Shown here piece by piece: positions 16,684 through 16,692 of a stretch of DNA of 16,692 nt. Numbering within the stretch: position 1 is the first letter of the stretch; each line of letters begins with the position of its first letter. The notes under the pieces were generated by a model. That model did no database searches. It was not told the origin of the DNA and saw only the letters and a list, made by a program, of their open reading frames with translations. Both the position numbers and the translations under genes were made by a program. This DNA comes from an uncultured Veillonella sp. (GTDB lineage Bacteria > Bacillota > Negativicutes > Veillonellales > Veillonellaceae): positions 1 through 16,692 of the forward strand of contig URZS01000005.1 in assembly GCA_900552445.1 (NCBI GenBank). Direction: 5' to 3'.

Positions 16684-16692
16684 AAACCCTGA

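Overview
The window most likely comes from a Negativicute close to Veillonella: a low-GC Firmicutes relative with an outer membrane. This is judged from gene content and general protein resemblance, not from any search. The supporting features are a two-subunit cobalamin-dependent methylmalonyl-CoA mutase operon of the kind used in lactate/succinate-to-propionate fermentation, an ExbB-ExbD-TonB-like energy-transducing operon, strong GGAGG ribosome binding sites and AT-rich intergenic DNA with TATAAT-type promoters.

Layout. Positions 1-250 are intergenic, with the terminator of purA. Positions 251-4392 hold three leftward genes: purA, an MFS transporter of the fosmidomycin-resistance type, and purB. 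purA and purB together turn IMP into AMP, and purB also acts earlier in IMP synthesis. Both have their own promoters and both carry an inverted CGAA/TTCG pair with the same spacing, resembling the PurBox of Bacillus-type PurR. Positions 4517-6098 hold an M48-family membrane metallopeptidase (leftward, with an unusual HELGD zinc motif) divergent from a small four-helix membrane protein. Positions 6166-8115 hold the leftward exbB-exbD-tonB-like operon, with overlapping or closely spaced genes and a shared bidirectional terminator at its end. Positions 8187-8564 hold a small two-helix membrane protein gene with its own promoter and terminator.

Positions 8647-14873 are the centrepiece: a leftward operon mutA-mutB-meaB (mutase small subunit, large catalytic subunit, GTPase chaperone). 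It starts at a good promoter, then has a cobalamin riboswitch and an intrinsic terminator before mutA. The operon ends at a terminator whose upstream arm occurs as three 23-bp tandem copies. Positions 15021-16367 are rightward: a RarD/EamA transporter and a HicB-type antitoxin with no visible HicA toxin. A small leftward membrane protein gene closes the window.

How the parts fit: the mutase operon makes the B12-dependent carbon-skeleton rearrangement and its protective GTPase as one unit under direct cobalamin sensing. The ExbBD/TonB-like system could energise outer-membrane uptake, including corrinoids or iron, but no receptor gene is in the window. No rRNA, tRNA, CRISPR array or insertion sequence was seen. 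I see no convincing wholly new system. The most unusual points are the riboswitch in front of a B12-dependent enzyme, the paired PurBox-like sites, the HELGD peptidase and the multi-arm terminator.
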